DNA of 64,000 nt from Chryseobacterium cucumeris (GTDB lineage: Bacteria; Bacteroidota; Bacteroidia; Flavobacteriales; Weeksellaceae), in the NCBI RefSeq assembly GCF_001593385.1, contig NZ_LUVZ01000001.1:1240001-1304000 (forward strand), in the 5' to 3' direction. Shown piece by piece: positions 58,341 to 64,000 of the stretch. The position numbers were made by a program, and so were the translations under genes. How positions within the stretch are numbered: position 1 is the stretch's first letter; the number at the start of each line of letters is the position of its first letter. Below the pieces are notes generated by a model. That model was not told the DNA's origin. It saw nothing but the letters and a program-made list of their open reading frames with translations, and did no database searches.

Positions 58341-59138
58341 ATGAAAAATATATTCCTGTTTATTGCTTTAACACTCGGTTTCACCTGCTCTTCCCAACAT
58401 AAAAACAAAGGTATTGTAAAACTCCGACAGCCATCAGCTGAAACTAAAAGAAGCTCATTCGAAACCTACATCAATAATGAATATTATTTCATAAAAACCT
58501 TTGATGTCAACAAGGATGGCATCTCTGACAAAATTGTAAGTAACAAACCTTATCAAGGAGAAAATTTATTTATCTTTTTGGGGGATAAGCAAGGTAAATA
58601 TATATTAGCATTGGAAACAAGAAACTTCTCTGAGGATGGAGGTAATGTTATCAATGATATCCTTCCAATATCCGGAAATAAAGGGTTCACTATAAAAACA
58701 TCCTTCCCTGACCGCGGATATTATGAAAAAGAATATCATATTATCCTGGATAATAACACCTGGCTTCTTAAAAATATTATCTATAAAACAATGTCAGATA
58801 TTTCACAGGATGCAGTAAAATATATTTGCGATGTTCCCCAAGATATTGATATCCAGAAATCCGGATGGACTGATAAAATAATACCCATTCCTGAAGAAAA
58901 TGTAAGAGCCAAAAAATGTAGAGTAGAGAAAAGTCAAAACAAAACAGCCTTTTACATTCAGGATAGTGATGGTTTTACCAACCTAAGAAAGGAGAAAAAC
59001 TCTTCTTCCCAAATCCTGCAAAAAATCAACACAGGTGAACAAGTAGAAGTTTTAAACCAAAACGGAGATTGGTGGTTAGTGGTTTCTAAAGAAGGTAAAA
59101 AGGGATATGTTCATAAAAGCAGGATAAAATTTGAATAA
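58341..59138 (+). CDS. Exported protein with Ca-binding-like motif and C-terminal SH3b domain, candidate immunity protein 2
   Basis: The product has 265 residues with a signal ending near GFTCSSQ (possible lipoprotein Cys). Around residue 50-60 there is a calcium-loop-like motif DVNKDGISD, within a beta-rich domain (ENLFIFLGDKQGKYILALETRNFSEDGGN). The C-terminus (about 205-265) is an SH3b domain (FYIQDSDGFTNLRKEKNSSSQILQKINTGEQVEVLNQNGDWWLVVSKEGKKGYVHKSRI), a fold that binds cell-wall peptides. The combination is suggestive of a periplasmic inhibitor of cell-wall hydrolases: the Xanthomonas immunity protein XAC2610 combines a lysozyme-inhibitor-like fold with a Ca site. The link is inference. 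Confidence 0.7.
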   Translation: MKNIFLFIALTLGFTCSSQHKNKGIVKLRQPSAETKRSSFETYINNEYYFIKTFDVNKDGISDKIVSNKPYQGENLFIFLGDKQGKYILALETRNFSEDGGNVINDILPISGNKGFTIKTSFPDRGYYEKEYHIILDNNTWLLKNIIYKTMSDISQDAVKYICDVPQDIDIQKSGWTDKIIPIPEENVRAKKCRVEKSQNKTAFYIQDSDGFTNLRKEKNSSSQILQKINTGEQVEVLNQNGDWWLVVSKEGKKGYVHKSRIKFE

Positions 59139-59151
59139 ATAACTTAATCAA

Positions 59152-59706
59152 ATGATGAAACCTTTTTCAACTTTATTCGCTATTATATTTTTCCTTTGCT
59201 TCTGCAAAAGTCAAAAAAAGAGAGATAATGATATAAACTTTCTGAATGTAAAATACCAAACAAATGGTTTTTTCATTCCAGACATCTCCAATCCTTACCC
59301 AACATACACCTATTCAGATAAAAAAATAGGTGTTTTCAGCGTAGACTTTATTGGAAAAACAGATGAAACTCAATATTTTTGGAATCCTAATAATTCGAGA
59401 GGTTATTTTTCAAAATCCGCGAACCTTGAAAATGATGCCCAAAATTCAAAAGCGATAAAAAATCTTATTAAAGAAAATGATTATTATGTACTTGCCTCGT
59501 ATTTACCTGTTAAATTCATCACTTATACAGGAGGGGAAGATGGAGAATTTGAACCAAAACAAAATGCAAAAACAACATTTTATTTATATGAAAAGAATAA
59601 ATGGGAACAAATAGGAGAAATAGAAACTGTGAAAATTCCAGAAGATATTTTAACATTTGAAACTGACCTTGTCAAAAAATTTCAAAACTCAATTAATAAA
59701 AAATAA
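59152..59706 (+). CDS. Putative lipoprotein, candidate immunity protein 3
   Basis: The product has 184 residues with a signal ending in LCFC (Cys20), a likely lipobox. The mature part has short strands and turns (FLNVKYQTNGFFIPDISNPYPTYTYSDKKIGVFSVDFIGKTDETQYFWNPNNSRG) and a charged C-terminus. No family is recognised. It begins 13 bp after the SH3b gene and is the last gene of the run on this strand before the tyrA leader. The codon use is AT-rich like the two preceding genes. The second Met is an alternative start. The role as immunity is based on position, lipoprotein signal and composition only. Confidence 0.6.
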   Translation: MMKPFSTLFAIIFFLCFCKSQKKRDNDINFLNVKYQTNGFFIPDISNPYPTYTYSDKKIGVFSVDFIGKTDETQYFWNPNNSRGYFSKSANLENDAQNSKAIKNLIKENDYYVLASYLPVKFITYTGGEDGEFEPKQNAKTTFYLYEKNKWEQIGEIETVKIPEDILTFETDLVKKFQNSINKK

Positions 59707-59799
59707 ATAGTTGGCCTACTCCTACCTTCAAAAAAACAATTCATCCCAGCTCCAGATAATTTAGAAAAGAAAATTTCGTCTCATTAAAAAAAATATTTA

Positions 59800-59807
59800 T
59801 ACCTTTG
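59800..59807 (+). promoter_or_regulatory. -7 box of the tyrA leader promoter (TACCTTTG)
   Basis: TACCTTTG ends four bases before the GTG of the Tyr-rich leader peptide. The -33 element is weak or absent. Confidence 0.65.
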
Positions 59808-59811
59808 CTCT

Positions 59812-59868
59812 GTGATTTTTAACAACGGAACATATTATTATAGAATTTTTACCTCAGCTCTGGGATAG
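59812..59868 (+). CDS. tyrA leader peptide with three consecutive Tyr codons
   Basis: The frame starts with GTG and reads VIFNNGTYYYRIFTSALG (initiator written as V), then TAG. It contains three successive TAT codons and two TTT (Phe) codons in 18 codons, the composition of aromatic-amino-acid attenuator leaders such as PheL. It lies between a TACCTTTG promoter box (four bases upstream) and an intrinsic terminator (22 bases after its stop codon), directly upstream of tyrA. GGATAGGG, spanning its stop codon, can pair with CCTCGTCC of the terminator 5' arm at 7 of 8 positions, including G-T pairs. Stalling at the Tyr codons would leave this segment free. Confidence 0.82.
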   Translation: MIFNNGTYYYRIFTSALG

Positions 59869-59890
59869 GGATTCTTATGAATATAATTTA

Positions 59891-59919
59891 AAACCTCGTC
59901 CTAGGGACGAGGTTTTTTT
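59891..59919 (+). terminator. Attenuator terminator upstream of tyrA
   Basis: A perfect 11-bp stem AAACCTCGTCC / GGACGAGGTTT with a TAG loop and a seven-T tract lies 20 bp before the tyrA ATG and after the Tyr-rich leader peptide. It would also terminate transcripts of the lipoprotein genes upstream. Confidence 0.9.
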
Positions 59920-59939
59920 ATTTTAAAAAATAGAAAAAG

Positions 59940-60782
59940 ATGAAAATAAGTATTATTGGAGTGGGATTAATCGGAGGTTCGATGGCTTTGAAATTAAGAG
60001 AGAAAAACCTGGCCAGCTTCATCTACGGAATCGATAACAATACACAGCATATCAGTGACGCATTGCAACTTAAAATCATTGATGCGGGAGTAGATCTTGA
60101 ACATGGAATTAAAAATTCGGATCTGATTATTCTTGCTATTCCTGTAGATGCTGCACGAAAACTATTGCCTTCTGTTCTGGATCTTGTGTCTGACCAGCAG
60201 ACGGTAATGGATGCAGGTTCCACCAAAGCAGGCATTGTACATGCGGTAAAAAACCATCCGAAACGGTCAAGATTTGTGGCGTTCCACCCGATGTGGGGAA
60301 CGGAAAACAACGGTCCAAAATCCGCTATTGCTGAAAGTTTCTCGGGAAAAGCTGGTGTCATCTGCAACAAAGAAGAATCGGCAGACGATGCTCTGGCTAC
60401 CGTTGAAAAAGTAGTCAATGCTCTCGATATGCACATGATTTATATGAATGCAGAAGATCATGATGTTCATACCGCTTATATTTCCCATATCTCCCATATT
60501 ACATCTTACGCCCTTGCCAACACCGTATTGGAAAAAGAACGTGAAGAAGAAACGATTTTCCAGCTTGCCAGTTCCGGTTTTTCAAGTACCGTTCGTCTTG
60601 CCAAGTCGCATCCGGAAATGTGGGTTCCTATCTTTAAGCAAAACAAAGAAAATGTACTGGACGTTCTGAACGAACATATCACTCAGCTCAGAAAATTCAA
60701 ATCTGCGCTTGAAAAAGAAAACTATGAATATCTGGAAGAATTGATTTCCAACGCCAACAGAATCAGAGGAATTTTAAGATAA
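59940..60782 (+). CDS. tyrA: Prephenate dehydrogenase
   Basis: TyrA oxidatively decarboxylates prephenate to 4-hydroxyphenylpyruvate, the precursor of tyrosine, using NAD(P). The 280-residue protein has the dinucleotide-binding motif IIGVGLIGGSMALKLREKNL, the LIILAIPVDAARKLLP strand, MDAGSTKAGIV, and the active-site His region FVAFHPMWGTENNGP. The helical dimerisation domain includes DHDVHTAYISHISHITSYALANTVL and LASSGFSSTVRLAKSHPEMW. No chorismate mutase or ACT domain is fused. Transcription enters through an attenuator leader with a Tyr-rich peptide, fitting end-product control. Confidence 0.95.
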   Translation: MKISIIGVGLIGGSMALKLREKNLASFIYGIDNNTQHISDALQLKIIDAGVDLEHGIKNSDLIILAIPVDAARKLLPSVLDLVSDQQTVMDAGSTKAGIVHAVKNHPKRSRFVAFHPMWGTENNGPKSAIAESFSGKAGVICNKEESADDALATVEKVVNALDMHMIYMNAEDHDVHTAYISHISHITSYALANTVLEKEREEETIFQLASSGFSSTVRLAKSHPEMWVPIFKQNKENVLDVLNEHITQLRKFKSALEKENYEYLEELISNANRIRGILR

Positions 60783-60835
60783 AAATCCTGATACAATACT
60801 AAAAGCCCGACGGTTTTTACTTTTATTTTATTAAG

Positions 60836-60870
60836 AAACCCTTAGTCATAGCGGCTAAGGGTTTTATATT
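60836..60870. terminator. Bidirectional terminator between tyrA and sdaA
   Basis: A perfect 10-bp stem AAACCCTTAG / CTAAGGGTTT with a nine-base loop lies between the convergent genes, with T-rich sequence on the plus side and A-rich sequence on the other. Confidence 0.8.
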
Positions 60871-60890
60871 TTGAAATAAAATGATTTCTA

Positions 60891-62309
60891 TTAACATTCC
60901 GGAACGTTGACTGCAATGGCCAGTCCGCCTTCCGAAGTTTCTTTAAAACGGTCACTCATCGACTGAGCGGTTTCCCACATGGTCAGAATCACTTCATCCA
61001 ATGTTACTTTTGCCTTGGTGGGATCACTTTCCAGTGCAATATTGGCTGCCGTAATCGCTTTCATCGCGCCCATCGTATTCCTTTCAATACATGGAATCTG
61101 TACCAGTCCTTTAATTGGATCGCAGGTTAATCCAAGGTGATGTTCCATCGCAATTTCTGCCGCCATCAATACCTGTCCTACACTTCCTCCTAAGATTTCT
61201 GTAAGTCCGGCTGCTGCCATTGCAGAAGATACTCCGATTTCCGCCTGACATCCTCCCATTGCTGCAGAAATAGTTGCATTTTTCTTGAATAAGGTCCCGA
61301 TTTCTCCCGCTACAAGCAAGAATCTTATAATATCCTCCTCACTCGTAAATGGTGTAAATGCCTGAGAGTACATCAATACCGCCGGAATAACTCCACTTGC
61401 CCCATTGGTAGGTGCGGTAATAATTCTTCCGAAGCTTGCATTCTCTTCATTCACAGCCAGTGCAAAGCAGGCAATCCATTTGTTGATATTTGTAAAGTTC
61501 TCTTCAGCGTCTACCACCTGCTGGAACCATTCGTCTTTGTTTTTATAGATTTTATCTCCGAGCAGCTTTCTGTTGATTCCTGCGGCTCTTCTGGAAACAT
61601 TCAGTCCGCCAGGAAGAACTCCTTCCTTATTGACCCCTTTGTAGATACATTCTTTGATCTGCTGCCAGATATAAAGTGCTTCCTGCCTAGTTTCCTCCTG
61701 GGTTCTCCAGCTTTCTTCATTCATGAAAATCAAATCTGACATTTTATCAAATCCCAGCTTTTCACAATATTTTGCAATATCTGAAGCTTTATGACAAGGA
61801 TACAGCGTACGTACACACTGCTTCTGAATAGAGTTTTTTTCCTGGCTGGCAATGAAACCGCCACCTACAGAATAAAAATCCTGCACGAGTTCAGTTCCGT
61901 CTTCGAAAACAGCTCTGAAGATCATTCCGTTCGGATGAAAATCAAGGCTCTTTTTCATGTTTAAAACCAAATGATGTCCGTAAATGAATGGAATTACCTT
62001 TTCACCACCAAGGTTAATGGTTTGAGTACTCTTGATGTAATCTATCTTTTCATCAATTTTTGAAGTATTGATCGTTTTAAAATCTTCTCCATTCAACCCA
62101 AGCATTCCCGCAATATCAGTTCCGTGCCCGATTCCCGTTTTTGCGAGTGAGCCAAAGAATTCAAGAAAAACCTCTTTAACTTCTTCTATTGATCTTTCTC
62201 TTTTTATAATCCTGATAAATGCTGCTGCTGCGTTCCAGGGTCCCATCGTGTGTGAACTGGACGGACCTATTCCTACTTTAATAATTTCAAAAACCGATAT
62301 TGATTCCAT
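60891..62309 (-). CDS. sdaA: L-serine ammonia-lyase (L-serine dehydratase), single-chain type
   Basis: This Fe-S enzyme deaminates L-serine to pyruvate and ammonia. The 472-residue protein joins the beta domain (IKVGIGPSSSHTMGPWNAAAAFI...TDIAGMLGLNGED) and the alpha domain (IITAPTNGASGVIPAVLMYSQAF; KNATISAAMGGCQAEIGVSSAMAAAGL; HHLGLTCDPIKGLVQIPCIERN) in one chain, as in E. coli SdaA. Three Cys in the alpha part (GGCQAE, LTCDP, IPCIER) are the expected 4Fe-4S ligands. A TATCTTTG box lies 26 bp upstream of the ATG. The cytoplasmic enzyme is unrelated to the adjacent genes. Confidence 0.96.
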   Translation of the reverse strand: MESISVFEIIKVGIGPSSSHTMGPWNAAAAFIRIIKRERSIEEVKEVFLEFFGSLAKTGIGHGTDIAGMLGLNGEDFKTINTSKIDEKIDYIKSTQTINLGGEKVIPFIYGHHLVLNMKKSLDFHPNGMIFRAVFEDGTELVQDFYSVGGGFIASQEKNSIQKQCVRTLYPCHKASDIAKYCEKLGFDKMSDLIFMNEESWRTQEETRQEALYIWQQIKECIYKGVNKEGVLPGGLNVSRRAAGINRKLLGDKIYKNKDEWFQQVVDAEENFTNINKWIACFALAVNEENASFGRIITAPTNGASGVIPAVLMYSQAFTPFTSEEDIIRFLLVAGEIGTLFKKNATISAAMGGCQAEIGVSSAMAAAGLTEILGGSVGQVLMAAEIAMEHHLGLTCDPIKGLVQIPCIERNTMGAMKAITAANIALESDPTKAKVTLDEVILTMWETAQSMSDRFKETSEGGLAIAVNVPEC

Positions 62310-62335
62310 AAATGATTCGTCATTTTCCTCAGAAA

Positions 62336-62343
62336 CAAAGATA
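62336..62343 (-). promoter_or_regulatory. -7 box of sdaA (TATCTTTG)
   Basis: TATCTTTG on the minus strand 26 bp upstream of the ATG; the -33 element is not clear. Confidence 0.5.
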
Positions 62344-62409
62344 CATGATAAATCCTGAAATATACCTTCAAATTTTTAATGATATCAACATATCATCACA
62401 ATATAAAAG

Positions 62410-63753
62410 CTATTGCAGGCATTCTTCATGCTGCGAAAGATCAAGCCCTTTATTTTCAGACTCTTCAGAAACTCTTAATGTGATCATGGAATCTGTAAGT
62501 TTATATAAAATTAATGATCCTAAAAAAGTAAAAATAGAAACCAAAACAAGGGCTGCCATATGATGAAGAAAAACATCAATTCCACCATGAAGCAGACTTG
62601 CTTTTTCACCATGAGCAAAAATGGCGGTAAGAATCATTCCCATAATCCCTCCTACTCCATGGCAGGCAAAAACATCGAGGGTATCATCTACTTTCTTTAA
62701 AACCTTCCAGTTCACCATCAGATTGGACACGATTGCTGTGATAAATCCTATAAAAAGACTCTCCTGAATGCTTACAAAACCACATCCGGGAGTAATGGCC
62801 ACCAAACCTACCACTGCTCCTATGCACGCTCCCAAAGCAGAAACACTTCTCCCATTGATTCTGTCAAAAAAAATCCAGGTCATCATCGCCGAAGCAGATG
62901 CTATTGTAGTTGTTCCAAAAGCGGTAGCCGCAGATGCAGAAGCACTCAAAGCAGATCCGGCATTAAATCCGAACCATCCGAACCACAGCATTCCTGTTCC
63001 CAGAAGCACATACGGAATATTGGACGGCTCATGATGAGGATTCTTCCTGTTTCCTACCACCAAAGCTCCGGCAAGTGCAGCAAAACCGGCACTCATATGC
63101 ACAACAGTTCCTCCTGCAAAGTCTTTTACCCCGAAATATTTGTTTAAAAGCCCCTCAGGATGCCACACCATATGACAAAGCGGCGTATAAATAAATATAC
63201 TGAAAAGAACAATGAACAATAAATAAGATATAAAACGAACCCTTTCTGCAAAAGATCCGGTAATAATTGCCGGAGTAATAACAGCAAATTTCATCTGAAA
63301 CAAGGCAAAAAGAATAAAAGGAATCGTGGGAGCCATCAGTTTATGAGGTAGATTTCCTACCCCGCTAAAAAAGGGATAACTGAGCGGATTTCCAATGATA
63401 CCGTAATGCTTTCCGGCTATTGTAATCCCGATAGATTCACCGAAAGATAAAGAAAAGCCTACGACTACCCACACCATGGAGATAACGCCTAAGGCAATAA
63501 AACTCTGCAGCATGGTAGAAATTACATTTTTCCTTCCGACCATTCCTCCGTAAAAAAAGGAAAGCCCTGGCGTCATGAGCAAAACAAGTCCTGCCGCGGC
63601 CAGAATCCAGGCAACATCAGCGCCGACAATTTTATCTTCACTTAAGAATTCCCTTGTATCAGGAATATCGGCAGCCGGATTCCAGAATAAACCCCCAATG
63701 GCAACGATTGCGATAACAGAGAATGAAATGATCCATTTTAATCCTACTTTCAT
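62410..63753 (-). CDS. amtB: Ammonium transporter (Amt family)
   Basis: The product has 447 residues: a hydrophobic N-terminal segment or signal (about 5-22, LKWIISFSVIAIVAIGGLF), then the 11 membrane segments of Amt proteins. DVAWILAAAGLVLLMTPGLSFFYGGMVGRKNVISTM is the first signature; GGTVVHMSAGFAALAGALVVGNRK holds the first pore His region; WFGWFGFNAGSALSASASAATAFGTTTIASASAMMTWIFFDRI and DVFACHGVGGIMGMILTAIFA follow. The start at 63753 (MKVGLKW) is chosen since a TAAATTTG box lies 21 bp upstream of it; the ATG at 63840 would be upstream of that box. No PII gene is adjacent. Confidence 0.93.
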   Translation of the reverse strand: MKVGLKWIISFSVIAIVAIGGLFWNPAADIPDTREFLSEDKIVGADVAWILAAAGLVLLMTPGLSFFYGGMVGRKNVISTMLQSFIALGVISMVWVVVGFSLSFGESIGITIAGKHYGIIGNPLSYPFFSGVGNLPHKLMAPTIPFILFALFQMKFAVITPAIITGSFAERVRFISYLLFIVLFSIFIYTPLCHMVWHPEGLLNKYFGVKDFAGGTVVHMSAGFAALAGALVVGNRKNPHHEPSNIPYVLLGTGMLWFGWFGFNAGSALSASASAATAFGTTTIASASAMMTWIFFDRINGRSVSALGACIGAVVGLVAITPGCGFVSIQESLFIGFITAIVSNLMVNWKVLKKVDDTLDVFACHGVGGIMGMILTAIFAHGEKASLLHGGIDVFLHHMAALVLVSIFTFLGSLILYKLTDSMITLRVSEESENKGLDLSQHEECLQ

Positions 63754-63774
63754 AAAATTTATATTTAACCCTAT

Positions 63775-63782
63775 CAAATTTA
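63775..63782 (-). promoter_or_regulatory. -7 box of the ammonium transporter gene (TAAATTTG)
   Basis: TAAATTTG on the minus strand ends 21 bp before the chosen ATG at 63753, and lies downstream of the alternative ATG at 63840. Confidence 0.5.
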
Positions 63783-63836
63783 AATATAAATTCCATAAAA
63801 ACTGCATTTTTAAATCAAACACCCCTAAAAAAATAT

Positions 63837-64000
63837 TCAATCTTGAACTTTTTCAATTTTTTCAGAAAAAATCTCTGACAGTATTTTGGAAACTTCTTTG
63901 GATTTAGTGGCCGGAAAAAGATGTGTTCCTCCTTTTACCACATAATTCGGATTTGAATAGCGGATGGGAAAAACAATGTCTTTATCACCTAATATCTGAA
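63837..64000 (-). CDS. Alpha/beta hydrolase, C-terminal end (gene continues outside window)
   Basis: Only the last ~54 residues are present. The end reads ILGDKDIVFPIRYSNPNYVV, then KGGTHLFPATKSKEVSKIL and a Glu/Lys-rich helix before the TGA. GDKD(x)VFP with the acid residue and GGTHLFP with the His are typical of the C-terminal part of alpha/beta hydrolases. The nucleophile region is outside the window, so the substrate class is unknown. It precedes the ammonium transporter gene on the same strand, but that gene has its own promoter box. Confidence 0.7.
   Translation of the reverse strand, partial: QILGDKDIVFPIRYSNPNYVVKGGTHLFPATKSKEVSKILSEIFSEKIEKVQD

Noticed and set aside
63754..63840. 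Upstream extension of the ammonium transporter gene to an ATG at 63840
   Set aside because: A TAAATTTG box lies downstream of this ATG, and the signal-like N-terminus starts at 63753.
1..64000. tRNA, rRNA, CRISPR arrays, prophage or integrase genes
   Set aside because: None was seen on reading both strands by eye; a tRNA search program could still find a diverged tRNA that I missed.

Overview
The window reads as a chromosomal stretch of a flavobacterium close to Chryseobacterium. It is AT-rich. Many genes are preceded by the Bacteroidota promoter form (TAnnTTTG, sometimes with TTG 18-20 bases upstream), Shine-Dalgarno sites are weak or absent, one protein ends in a type IX secretion sorting domain, and several families are typical of Bacteroidota (DUF5686, BT_3928-like, DUF4280 PAAR-like). 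No rRNA, tRNA, CRISPR array, prophage or insertion sequence was seen. This genus assignment is inference. || Layout. 1-12.2 kb: end of a serine hydrolase gene, an esterase lipoprotein, DedA, prfB, two small unknowns, an amine oxidase-like flavoprotein, an AAA ATPase, an ABC exporter pair, and a minus-strand cluster of ECF sigma factor, small Cys/His anti-sigma candidate, DUF417 membrane protein and a fused MsrA-MsrB. 12.5-23.4 kb: alaS, a PhoX-like lipoprotein followed by a di-haem cytochrome c peroxidase, a DUF5686 outer-membrane protein and an M28 peptidase. 23.4-24.0 kb holds two copies of a ~200-bp long-hairpin repeat. 24.0-31.5 kb: the isoleucine/valine operon ilvE-ilvD-ilvB-ilvN-ilvC-ilvA on the minus strand. 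31.5-37.7 kb: folP, DUF1599, BT_3928-like, TerB-like, S9 peptidase, tpiA. 37.8-51.9 kb: phytase-like lipoprotein, a cobalamin riboswitch with a secreted protein, clpP, dnaG, tsaE, ald, a LytS/LytTR-type two-component pair, a CPA2 antiporter and small unknowns. 52.4-59.7 kb: an operon that looks like a contractile-secretion effector module with three candidate immunity genes. 59.8-64 kb: tyrA, L-serine dehydratase, an ammonium transporter and the end of an alpha/beta hydrolase gene. || Most notable. (1) Upstream of ilvE there are two short Ile/Val/Leu-rich leader peptides in tandem, each followed by an intrinsic terminator and each carrying a segment that can pair with the terminator 5' arm. 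This is a double ribosome-mediated attenuator. (2) tyrA has the same architecture with a leader of 18 codons containing three consecutive Tyr codons. (3) The distal ilv leader, the tyrA leader and dnaG start exactly four bases after the TAnnTTTG box, which implies leaderless or nearly leaderless transcripts. (4) A full cobalamin riboswitch precedes a lone type IX-secreted protein with a duplicated domain, a candidate B12-related surface protein. (5) The effector operon encodes a LysM protein, a LysM-PAAR-like protein and an 897-residue protein carrying both a GH19-type muramidase/chitinase domain and an M23 endopeptidase. A sharp drop in GC occurs inside that gene, where the enzymatic part begins, and the low GC continues into the downstream lipoprotein genes. 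(6) Several families of intergenic repeats are present, and one of them has apparently become the N-terminus of FolP.
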